Assembly (NCBI GenBank): GCA_964502525.1
Contig: CAZCXH010000006.1
Location: 1 to 60,281 of the forward strand
Source: DATLYB01 sp964502525
GTDB taxonomy: Bacteria; Bacteroidota; Bacteroidia; Chitinophagales; CAIOSU01
Direction of reading: 5' to 3'
Length of the DNA: 60,281 nucleotides
This document shows positions 53,114 to 60,281 of the stretch, piece by piece. The notes below the pieces were generated by a model. It saw nothing but the letters and a program-made list of their open reading frames with translations. It did no database searches and was not told the origin of the DNA. Made by a program: the position numbers and the translations under genes. The first letter of the stretch is position 1. The number at the start of each line of letters is the position of its first letter.

Positions 53114-56100
53114 TCGTTTTCATTTTCATCAGTCGTATCTGACGGTACAACCAATTCTATGCTTTCGGTCGTATCTTCCTGCAACGTTGCTCCCGTATCG
53201 GAAACTATTTCAACTTTCTGTTTCGCCTTCTCTTCTTCCAATATCGCATTCAGCTTGTCCTGGGCAACCTGCTTTAATTCCCCGCCTGTATAGTTATCAA
53301 TGATGCTTTGCAAGGTGGCTTTTGCCTGAAATGCATTATCGAGTTTGTAATAGTTGTCTGCGAGGAGGATAAAACCCTTCACCCGCCAGTATTCGTGCGA
53401 GGGCTTCTCCTCGATCATCGTCTTGCATTCCTCCATTGACTTCTTATAGTCGCCTTCAAGGAAGCTTATTTCTGCCAGAAGATATTTTGCCTCAGAGCCT
53501 ATGGCGGTCGTTGCGGATTCAGCGGTCTTTTTAAAATATTTCCGCGCCTGCCCGTAATCTTTTTCTTCCAAGGCAACCTTGCCCAAATAATATTCCGCTT
53601 CGGTGCGGTGTTCGGGCAATGCTTCAGTTGAATTTAAAACCAGATCAGCAGACTTTTTTAGTTCCTCCGCATTTTTCAGTTCATACCTGCATCTCATCAA
53701 CCCAAGCTGGGCAGCGTAAACGTTTTCTTTGTATGACCCGATCTCAAGCATCAACTGGTAATATTCTGCAGCCTGCTGGTAGTTTTTATTTTCAAATGTG
53801 ATTTTTGATGCTTTGGCGAGCGCTTTTTCAGTATAGAGGTTTTTATCAGAAGCAAGTAGGAATTGATAATCTGCAAGCGCCTGCTCATAATTCTTATTCG
53901 TATAGTAGCATTCTCCGCGATAGAAGTGTGCGGGCAGGCGGAAATATCCGTCTTTGAATTCATCTATATAATCCGTGAAAGAAGCGATTGCGTGCGGGCA
54001 ATTGCCCTTTGAAAATTGTGTTTCTGCCGCCAGGTAAGAGAGCGAATCTTTTGAAGATGCCGATATTTGAACACCCGAATTTTTAGCTATATCAAGATAC
54101 ATCTTCGGGTTGCCTTCCGCGATGGATATCTGCTGGATGGCAAGAAGCGCCTGCTGCGCATCCTGTGAATTGGGGAAGTCGCTGATCACTTTCCTGTAAT
54201 TCTCTATAGCGCTGGCAGCATCGTTTTGATTGTAATACGTCAACCCGAGCTGAATATATGCCTTGGGCACATACGGGCTGTTGGGAAATTTTTCCGGGAT
54301 TTTTTTGAAAGCCTGCGTTGCGGATTGCGGCTTGTCAAGCGCGACATAAGCGATACCCGTTTCATATATCGCATCATCCAGATAGATGGAAGCCGGATAT
54401 TGCGACTGGATGGTTTCGAGCGCTGAGGCTTTCTCTTCCAATTTTCCGGTGAGACCGAGTATCATTCCCTTTTGGAACAGAGCATAGTCCGTTCCTGTCT
54501 TTTTACCGCTGATGATCTCCGAATAACCTGAAAGCGCAGCATTATAATCTTTCATCATGAAGCTGCAATCCGCAGAGCGGAGAAGGGCGTCCGGCAACAC
54601 CTTGTCTTTAAGCTGCTTATCGCTTGAAGCTTTGATTTTAGCGACCGATTGATTGAAGTAGGGCAAGGCATCACCGAATTCATTCTGTTTCAGCATCGAG
54701 TAACCTGCGCCATAGGAGGCGTTGGCTTCATACCATTCTTTTTTTTCAATATCACTGATTTTTGCAAGGTTTAAAAACTGGGTGTATTCCGTTTCAGCAT
54801 TCGCATAGTCATTTTTCGAAAAGAACGTTTCTCCCTTCCAATAATAACAGAGCGATTTGATTTCAGGGCTTGCAGGGTTTTTCAGGGATAAATCAAGCAG
54901 CCTGATTGCCTCATCGAATTGCTTTTCATTGTACTGTTCAAGTGCCCGGTAGAATGTAACTTCCTGGTAGGCTTTCTTGATCCTTGCGGAAGGATTTTTC
55001 ACCGTCTCTATCACCCGGATGGCTTCGTCAAAGTTTCGGGTGTTGAGAAACATTTCGGTAAGCAGCTCTTTGGCTTCCTCGGCATTGCTGCCTTCGCCAT
55101 ATTTTTCAATGTATTCCTGAAAAGCCTTTATAGCTTCGGTTTCAAATCCCAATTCATAAGACAACTTTGCGTAATTGAATAAAGCATTGCCCGTAATGAA
55201 AGGATCGAAATCCAGTTGCGATGCCCTCTGGTAAGCGTTATAGGCTTTGGATTTTTCATCCGTTTCCATGTAGCAATGACCGAGCAGGTAAAGCGCATTT
55301 TGACCGGCACTGTCCTGCTGGTTCACCAACTGCTCAAGCTGAAAAATCGCTTCCTGATGGTCGCCTGCCTTGTAATAAGCATATCCCAACTGATACACGT
55401 CTTCCTTCCTCACTTTTCCAGACTGGGAAATGTAAATGGCAAGGGGCTTGACCGCTTTTTCATACTTGCCCTGCTCAAAATAAGCCTGGCCTAAAACCTG
55501 GTTCAGTTCGGCATAATATTTCAGCGAATCGCTCATCACCGAGGGAAGGTAATTTTCCAGTTCCTTATATTGCTTTTTGTAATAGTAGATGGAAGCGATA
55601 TAGTAAGGCAGAAATTTTGAATATGACTTTGAATCCTTAATGCGCTCAAAACTTTCCAGCGCCTCGTCAAAGTTTTTCTTTTCAAATTCGATATAGCCGT
55701 AATAATAGTTAGCGGGATAGTAGTATTTATTTTTGACATTCCTCACTTCTTTGAACAGCCTTCCCGCATCGTCCAGTTTCTTCCTGTAGAAATAACAGTA
55801 CGCCAATTGAAACTTGTATTCAGCGAGCGTTTCGTTGTTCAGGTCCCTTGATTCCACCTTTTCGAACCACTCGATGGCATCGCCATATTTTTTCATGCGG
55901 AAGTAATATTTTCCCAAATAGTAATAAGCAAGCCTCTTCAACGGGGGCTCGTCATACACGTCAATCATGTCGCGCAAAAGCTTTTCGGCATCAGGCTGAT
56001 ATAGCTCCAAAGCGCAAAACGCGGCATAAAAACGGGCGTTCTTCCTGACGGTTTGGTTCTCGGTGCTCAGCACCCTTACCGGAGCGTCAATCGTTTCCTG

Positions 56101-56232
56101 GAAAAGTTTTTTTGCAGTTAAATAATTTTTCTCCTGGAACAGCTTCATCCCTTCCTTGTATGTCAGCAACGGGTCGTTATAGATAAGTGTCTGCTGAGAG
56201 CGAACCGGAGTGAAATGGATCAGGAAAAACAT
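53110..56232 (-). CDS. Large TPR protein of an outer-membrane operon
   Basis: A protein of 1040 aa from ATG 56232 (MFFLIHFTPVRSQQ, a short signal peptide); the frame is open up to 56385, but the extra 51 residues are coded by an interspersed repeat. The rest is about 25 tandem TPR or TPR-like repeats (PDAEKLLRDMIDVYDEPPLKRLAYYYLGKYYF, FPNSPYVPKAYIQLGLTYYNQ), resembling BamD and YbgF-like periplasmic TPR proteins. The end is acidic with low complexity. It overlaps the barrel gene by 4 bp, so they probably work as a pair in the periplasm and outer membrane. Confidence 0.85.
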   Translation of the reverse strand: MFFLIHFTPVRSQQTLIYNDPLLTYKEGMKLFQEKNYLTAKKLFQETIDAPVRVLSTENQTVRKNARFYAAFCALELYQPDAEKLLRDMIDVYDEPPLKRLAYYYLGKYYFRMKKYGDAIEWFEKVESRDLNNETLAEYKFQLAYCYFYRKKLDDAGRLFKEVRNVKNKYYYPANYYYGYIEFEKKNFDEALESFERIKDSKSYSKFLPYYIASIYYYKKQYKELENYLPSVMSDSLKYYAELNQVLGQAYFEQGKYEKAVKPLAIYISQSGKVRKEDVYQLGYAYYKAGDHQEAIFQLEQLVNQQDSAGQNALYLLGHCYMETDEKSKAYNAYQRASQLDFDPFITGNALFNYAKLSYELGFETEAIKAFQEYIEKYGEGSNAEEAKELLTEMFLNTRNFDEAIRVIETVKNPSARIKKAYQEVTFYRALEQYNEKQFDEAIRLLDLSLKNPASPEIKSLCYYWKGETFFSKNDYANAETEYTQFLNLAKISDIEKKEWYEANASYGAGYSMLKQNEFGDALPYFNQSVAKIKASSDKQLKDKVLPDALLRSADCSFMMKDYNAALSGYSEIISGKKTGTDYALFQKGMILGLTGKLEEKASALETIQSQYPASIYLDDAIYETGIAYVALDKPQSATQAFKKIPEKFPNSPYVPKAYIQLGLTYYNQNDAASAIENYRKVISDFPNSQDAQQALLAIQQISIAEGNPKMYLDIAKNSGVQISASSKDSLSYLAAETQFSKGNCPHAIASFTDYIDEFKDGYFRLPAHFYRGECYYTNKNYEQALADYQFLLASDKNLYTEKALAKASKITFENKNYQQAAEYYQLMLEIGSYKENVYAAQLGLMRCRYELKNAEELKKSADLVLNSTEALPEHRTEAEYYLGKVALEEKDYGQARKYFKKTAESATTAIGSEAKYLLAEISFLEGDYKKSMEECKTMIEEKPSHEYWRVKGFILLADNYYKLDNAFQAKATLQSIIDNYTGGELKQVAQDKLNAILEEEKAKQKVEIVSDTGATLQEDTTESIELVVPSDTTDENENE

Positions 56233-56277
56233 TAAAGAAATAAGCGTGAAAGGAGAGGAACAATGACAAGGAAGGGA

Positions 56278-56350
56278 ATCATCCCCCTGCCAACCCGCAG
56301 GACTGCGCGCCCTCCTTCGCTTGCGCTCCCTGCTTGCGCTCAAGGGGGAT
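56278..56350. repeat. Small interspersed repeat between the TonB receptor and TPR genes
   Basis: Outer arms ATCCCCC (56281-56287) and GGGGGAT (56344-56350) are inverted. Inside, GCTTGCGCTC occurs twice with a 13-bp period (56319-56328 and 56332-56341). It extends the TPR reading frame artificially with an Arg-rich stretch (RERKRRRARSPAGW). Confidence 0.6.
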
Positions 56351-56388
56351 ATAATCATGCTTATCATTAAAATCAGACCAGTCATAAT

Positions 56389-58719
56389 TTAAAAGGACAA
56401 CCCCACCCCCAAACTCGGCAGCACCGGCAGTTGATTCACCCGTTCCGCCCTTACCCGGTCGAAATAAAATATGTTTTCACGGTTATAAACGTTGGTTACG
56501 CTCGCATTAATATCCAGCGACACTCTTTGCGTGAAATTAAAGGTGCATTCCAGCGACAGGTCAAGGCGGTGATAGGTTGGCAACCGCCCGGCATTGAGTT
56601 TGTCTTCATACAAGATTCCGATGTCGCTTTCGTTTTGCGTGTTGGCTGTGGTGTAATCGGTGTTGATGCCTTGCCGGTAAAAGATGGTTCCGAAATCAGG
56701 AAAGAATGCCTGCGTTCGCGTAAACGGGAAACCGGAGCCGAAGTTCCATCGCGCGCTCGCTTCCCAAACGGGTTTTTTCCCGAATCGGTATGAAACGACA
56801 AGGTTGGTGTTGTGCCTGCGGTCATAGTGGGGAGGGTAAATTTCCTTTCCGTCATCGTGCGTCACATATCCCAGCGAGTAGGCTGCCCACACATAAAATT
56901 TTCTGTAATCGTATTTCAGCAAGACATCCAGCCCATAGGCGTCTCCCGTCTCGGTCATGAAATTCGGATCTGCCGCTGTAAGCTTGTTGCGGTTGATGTC
57001 AATCAGGCGGTGCAGGTACTTATAATATCCTTCAATATTCAGTTCAAGCGACTTTGTGAGGTTATACTCAATGCCGCCAATAGCGTGATAGGCTTTTTGC
57101 AGGTTGTTCTTCGCTTCTTCGCCCGATACATCGTAAAGGGTTTCTTCCGGTCCCGATAGAAATGAGGTGAACAAATTCACCACATCGCGGTCAGGCTTGC
57201 CGCTGATAAGGTTCTGGGAATAAATACCACCGGCAAGCTTCAATCTGAAATTATCCGTCACGTTAAATTTTGCCCGCAATCTTGGCTCAAAAGAGGCTAC
57301 GCCCAGCGAGCCATAATACTGAATCCTCATACCCGGCTCCAGCACAACAACCTTGCCGAGAAGTTTTTTATATCTGGCAAAAAATCCAAGTTCCGTGGTG
57401 TTTTGATTCTGGTCAACTTTCTGCCCGAGCGAGTTATAGAATTCAAAAATCGTTTTGAATCCGTTGATGTCAAAACCGTACTGGAACTCCCCATTTTTGA
57501 TGAAATATTTGAATGTCATGTCAAGCGTGAAGCCACCGACCGAGCTGTTGCGCGGTTTCCCGTCAGGCTGATTGAGCACGATGTCATAATCCGAATAAGC
57601 CAGCCCTCCCGAGATAATCACTTTCGACTGCCCGGGCACAATCACGTAGTTGCAGCCGAGTCCCAGCGTGTTCCATTCATAATCCGCATTATTTTCACTT
57701 TCAGAATTATCTTCATTTTCATCGTCCGATATCAATGTTGCCTTGTCCTTGAAGTGAAATCCGAACAGGTTCAGCTTGGAGCCGGTGCTGGTGTTGAATG
57801 AAATTTTTCCGTAATAGTCGCTGAAACTGAAGGGGATGCCGTCTTCATCAATGTAAGAATACAGTTTTGGGGAAGTTTTATCCAGATAGGAAATTTTCGT
57901 ATTCAGCAAAAACGAGATGCTGCTGCCGCTTTCCTTCAGCTTCATGAGCGGACCTTCAAGTATTCCCTTCGCCAGAAACGGATTGGCGGAAACTTTTCCA
58001 GCGAGCCTGTTTTTGTTGCCATCCCGCGTCTTCACGTCAATCACCGCAGAGATGCGGTCGCCATATTCAGCGCCAAAACCGCCCGTATATACATCAACGC
58101 TTTTAAGAACATCTGTTTCAAAAACCGAAAATAACCCGATGGAGTGAAAGGGATTGTAAATCGTGATGCCATCGAGGAGCACCTTCGTTTGAACGGGCGA
58201 GCCACCGCGAATGTACAGTTGTCCTCCCTGGTCGCCCGTGAAAATCACACCGGGAATGATTTGGAGGAACTGCGCAATATCCGGCTCGCCCCCAACGGAA
58301 GGTATCATGTCAATTTCTTTGGGCGTAACGGATGTTACCGACACGCGCGGATCGGTTTTCGCTTCTTCCTTCTTTGCCGAAATGTCAACCTCCTGCAAAT
58401 GCACGGTTTTCTTTTCGAGATAAATTGACTTGGCGACAATTTGATCTTCTTTCACGGCAACCGGCACTGCAACAGAATCAAACTCAACGGACCTTACTAC
58501 CAGCGTGTAATCGCCCACCGGCACTTTCGAAATCGAATAAAATCCGTTATGATCGGTGACAGCGCCCATCGTTGTGCCCTGCAGGATGACGGTGTTGAAA
58601 AGCACGGGCTCACCGGTTTCCTTTGAGTACAAAAAACCGCGGATGGTGCCGGTTTGGGCAGATGCCAGAAATCCTCCGCTGCTAAAGGCAATGCAACAGC
58701 CAAATAGAAAAAACCTCAT
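56389..58719 (-). CDS. TonB-dependent receptor with carboxypeptidase-like N-terminal domain
   Basis: A protein of 776 aa. After the signal peptide (MRFFLFGCCIAFSSGGFLASAQ), residues about 25-110 form a CarboxypepD_reg-like domain (GTIRGFLYSKETGEPVLFNTVILQGT, YSISKVPVGDYTLVVRSVEF). A plug domain follows (DIAQFLQIIPGVIFTGDQGGQLYIRGGSPVQTKVLLDGITIYNP) and then a 22-strand barrel ending in LPSLGVGLSF with a terminal aromatic. It imports a substrate across the outer membrane with TonB energy. It lacks the SusC signature, so a metal chelate or peptide is as likely as a glycan. First gene of a three-gene operon. Confidence 0.92.
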   Translation of the reverse strand: MRFFLFGCCIAFSSGGFLASAQTGTIRGFLYSKETGEPVLFNTVILQGTTMGAVTDHNGFYSISKVPVGDYTLVVRSVEFDSVAVPVAVKEDQIVAKSIYLEKKTVHLQEVDISAKKEEAKTDPRVSVTSVTPKEIDMIPSVGGEPDIAQFLQIIPGVIFTGDQGGQLYIRGGSPVQTKVLLDGITIYNPFHSIGLFSVFETDVLKSVDVYTGGFGAEYGDRISAVIDVKTRDGNKNRLAGKVSANPFLAKGILEGPLMKLKESGSSISFLLNTKISYLDKTSPKLYSYIDEDGIPFSFSDYYGKISFNTSTGSKLNLFGFHFKDKATLISDDENEDNSESENNADYEWNTLGLGCNYVIVPGQSKVIISGGLAYSDYDIVLNQPDGKPRNSSVGGFTLDMTFKYFIKNGEFQYGFDINGFKTIFEFYNSLGQKVDQNQNTTELGFFARYKKLLGKVVVLEPGMRIQYYGSLGVASFEPRLRAKFNVTDNFRLKLAGGIYSQNLISGKPDRDVVNLFTSFLSGPEETLYDVSGEEAKNNLQKAYHAIGGIEYNLTKSLELNIEGYYKYLHRLIDINRNKLTAADPNFMTETGDAYGLDVLLKYDYRKFYVWAAYSLGYVTHDDGKEIYPPHYDRRHNTNLVVSYRFGKKPVWEASARWNFGSGFPFTRTQAFFPDFGTIFYRQGINTDYTTANTQNESDIGILYEDKLNAGRLPTYHRLDLSLECTFNFTQRVSLDINASVTNVYNRENIFYFDRVRAERVNQLPVLPSLGVGLSF

Positions 58720-58818
58720 TAATAAACTCGATATTACGCGCCTTGAAAAGCGGAGCGAAGATAACCGTTTGGCGAGAGGGCTTCAGCCGCACTTTTCAAC
58801 AGGAAAATTGAATTTTTC

Positions 58819-60009
58819 CTATTTCAACGCTGCCTGTACCAGTTCGGCAGCTTCTTTCAATAAGATAGCCGAACGGACTTTCAGCCCTGATTTGTCAATC
58901 AACTCTTTTGCAAGTTCTGCATTTGTTCCCTGCAAGCGGACGATGATGGGGATTTTTATTTCACCGATGTTTTTGTAAGCGTCAACGATACCCTGCGCCA
59001 CGCGGTCGCAGCGCACGATGCCACCGAAAATGTTTACCAGTATGGCTTTCACGCTGGGGTCTTTCAGGATGATGCGGAATCCGGCTTCCACCGTTTGCGG
59101 GTTGGCAGTGCCGCCCACATCGAGAAAGTTGGCGGGCGCTCCTCCTGCGAGTTTGATCATGTCCATGGTCGCCATGGCAAGCCCCGCACCGTTCACCATG
59201 CACCCCACGTTGCCATCCAGCTTGATGAAGTTGAGGTTATGCTTTCCGGCTTCCACTTCGGTGGGATCTTCTTCGGTGATGTCGCGCAGGGTTTCATAAT
59301 CCTTGTGGCGATAGAGCGCGTTGTCGTCTAATTGCACTTTTGCGTCAACGGCAATGATTTTGTCATCGGATGTTTTCAGCAGCGGGTTGATTTCAACGAG
59401 TGAGGCGTCAATGGAAACATAAGCTTTATATAATTTCTGAACGAAACTCACCATCTCATTGAAGGCATTGCCCGATAGATTCAAATTGAACGCTATCCTT
59501 CGAGCCTGGAATGGCTTCATGCCGATGGCAGGGTCAATGATTTCCTTGAAGAGCAATTGCGGTGTTTTTGCAGCCACTTCTTCGATGTCCATTCCGCCTT
59601 CGGTGGTGTAAACGATAACATTTTTGCTCTTTGCACGGTCGAGCAGGATGCTCAAATAAAATTCTTTGGGCTGGCCGGCTCCGGGATAAAACACGTCCTG
59701 CGCCACCAGAATCTTGTGAACCTTTTTTCCCTGCGGTCCGGTTTGCGGAGTCACAAGTTGCATGCCGATAATATTGGATGCTTTCTCTTTCACTTCATCC
59801 AAACTCTTTGCGAGTTTCACGCCACCGCCTTTGCCCCTGCCTCCGGCATGGATTTGCGCTTTGATTACCCAAAACTGAGTGCCTGTTTCTGCCTGCAATT
59901 TTTTCGCGGCTTCAACAGCGTTTTCAGCTTTATCTACGGGAATGCCTTTCTGCGTGGGTACGCCAAAGGAATTAATAATTTCTTTTGCCTGGTATTCGTG
60001 GAGGTTCAT
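58819..60009 (-). CDS. sucC: Succinyl-CoA synthetase beta subunit, ADP-forming
   Basis: A protein of 396 aa, the usual length. It converts succinyl-CoA and ADP to succinate, CoA and ATP in the citric acid cycle, together with the alpha subunit SucD, which is not in this window. Motifs: MNLHEYQAKEI, IKAQIHAGGRGKGGGVKLAKS (ATP grasp), SLVEINPLL, DGNVGCMVNGAGLAMATMD, GGTANPQTVEAGF and NIFGGIVRCD. The leader carries octamer repeats. Confidence 0.96.
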   Translation of the reverse strand: MNLHEYQAKEIINSFGVPTQKGIPVDKAENAVEAAKKLQAETGTQFWVIKAQIHAGGRGKGGGVKLAKSLDEVKEKASNIIGMQLVTPQTGPQGKKVHKILVAQDVFYPGAGQPKEFYLSILLDRAKSKNVIVYTTEGGMDIEEVAAKTPQLLFKEIIDPAIGMKPFQARRIAFNLNLSGNAFNEMVSFVQKLYKAYVSIDASLVEINPLLKTSDDKIIAVDAKVQLDDNALYRHKDYETLRDITEEDPTEVEAGKHNLNFIKLDGNVGCMVNGAGLAMATMDMIKLAGGAPANFLDVGGTANPQTVEAGFRIILKDPSVKAILVNIFGGIVRCDRVAQGIVDAYKNIGEIKIPIIVRLQGTNAELAKELIDKSGLKVRSAILLKEAAELVQAALK

Positions 60010-60011
60010 GC

Positions 60012-60068
60012 TTGGTTAAATTGGTTAATTGGTTAATTGGTTAATTGGTTAATCGGTTAATCGGTTTA
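60012..60068. repeat. Octamer tandem repeats (TTGGTTAA, TCGGTTAA) in the sucC leader
   Basis: Seven near-identical 8-bp units starting 3 bp upstream of the sucC ATG: TTGGTTAA (+A), four more TTGGTTAA, then TCGGTTAA and TCGGTTTA. On the sucC strand the units read TTAACCAA. They lie between the predicted promoter and the start codon. Confidence 0.88.
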
Positions 60069-60096
60069 AGAGGTAATCAGTAAAAAGCAAGTTTCG

Positions 60097-60104
60097 CAAA
60101 AGTA
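60097..60104 (-). promoter_or_regulatory. -7 box TACTTTTG (minus strand) for sucC
   Basis: Plus-strand CAAAAGTA is an exact TAnnTTTG box on the minus strand, giving a start near 60090 and an 80-nt leader composed largely of the octamer repeat. Confidence 0.5.
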
Positions 60105-60281
60105 ATGAATAGGGGATATTCCTGTAAAAGGAAGGGATTCTGTCAATTATCCAGAAACAAGTGAGTGGTGCACGAGTGCGGATGAATTATCGGGTGTCCT
60201 ATAACTTCAAAGAACGCGATACATCTTTGAATCTGTCACCCTCCAACCTCCCTCCCGATAGAATCGGGATGCTTCGCTATC

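Noticed and set aside
58801..58820. Hairpin AGGAAAA / TTTTCCT at the end of sucC
   Set aside because: AT-rich, only 7 bp and overlapping the stop codon; too weak to call a terminator.

Overview
The window reads as chromosomal DNA of a free-living member of the Bacteroidota. I infer something near Chitinophagales or Saprospiria, but the rank below phylum is a guess. The phylum call rests on several things seen in the sequence: five proteins carry type IX secretion (T9SS) C-terminal sorting domains or close relatives, one has SprB-type repeats, there is a TonB-dependent receptor with a carboxypeptidase-like N-terminal domain, the main sigma factor is short (288 aa), several promoters carry a TAnnTTTG box instead of TATAAT, and Shine-Dalgarno sequences are essentially absent. 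I found no tRNA, rRNA, CRISPR array, phage genes or transposase genes, but the intergenic regions are rich in small non-coding repeats.

Layout. 1-5094: end of a T9SS surface protein, a secreted metallophosphoesterase carrying a dockerin-like domain, a coiled-coil membrane protein and two small beta-barrel proteins. 5141-6504: an MFS transporter and a gene remnant. 6950-11444: a tight six-gene nitrosative-stress / iron-sulfur repair operon (RIC, hemerythrin, DUF1858-DUF2249 protein, NnrS-like membrane protein, MIP18-type assembly factor, Rrf2 regulator) behind a clear palindromic operator. 11445-13100: repeat elements, an AhpD-like protein and a lipoprotein hydrolase. 13478-18779: a GT39-type glycosyltransferase convergent with a four-gene exosortase locus (surface protein, tiny C-terminal-sorting substrate candidate, exosortase, membrane partner). 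19119-22154: rtcB, archease and rpoD. 22971-28968: a Kelch-type T9SS protein, a TPR-caspase protein and a TrmH methyltransferase containing two long palindromes. 28940-33345: aroA-aroB and glnK-amtB. 33730-37518: a lactone oxidase, a GT2 glycosyltransferase and two methyltransferases of surface-glycan type. 37537-43462: ferredoxin/LuxC divergent pair, peroxiredoxin, kdsB, a paraoxonase-like lactonase, an isoaspartyl peptidase and a TIGR00725 protein. 43551-51271: a secreted trypsin-like protease, a 1337-aa T9SS metalloprotease with dockerin-like and cohesin-like modules, and two more T9SS proteins. 51395-58719: an outer-membrane operon (TonB-dependent receptor, TPR protein, beta-barrel protein). 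58819-60009: sucC.

The parts most worth a second look are the compact exosortase locus with its 64-residue substrate candidate, the operator-controlled RIC/NnrS-like operon, the pairing of a dockerin-like phosphatase that lacks a sorting signal with a cohesin-like T9SS protein, three families of miniature inverted-repeat elements (one always placed just upstream of a gene), and two in-frame perfect palindromes inside trmH. All family assignments are from reading the protein sequences; no database search was possible.
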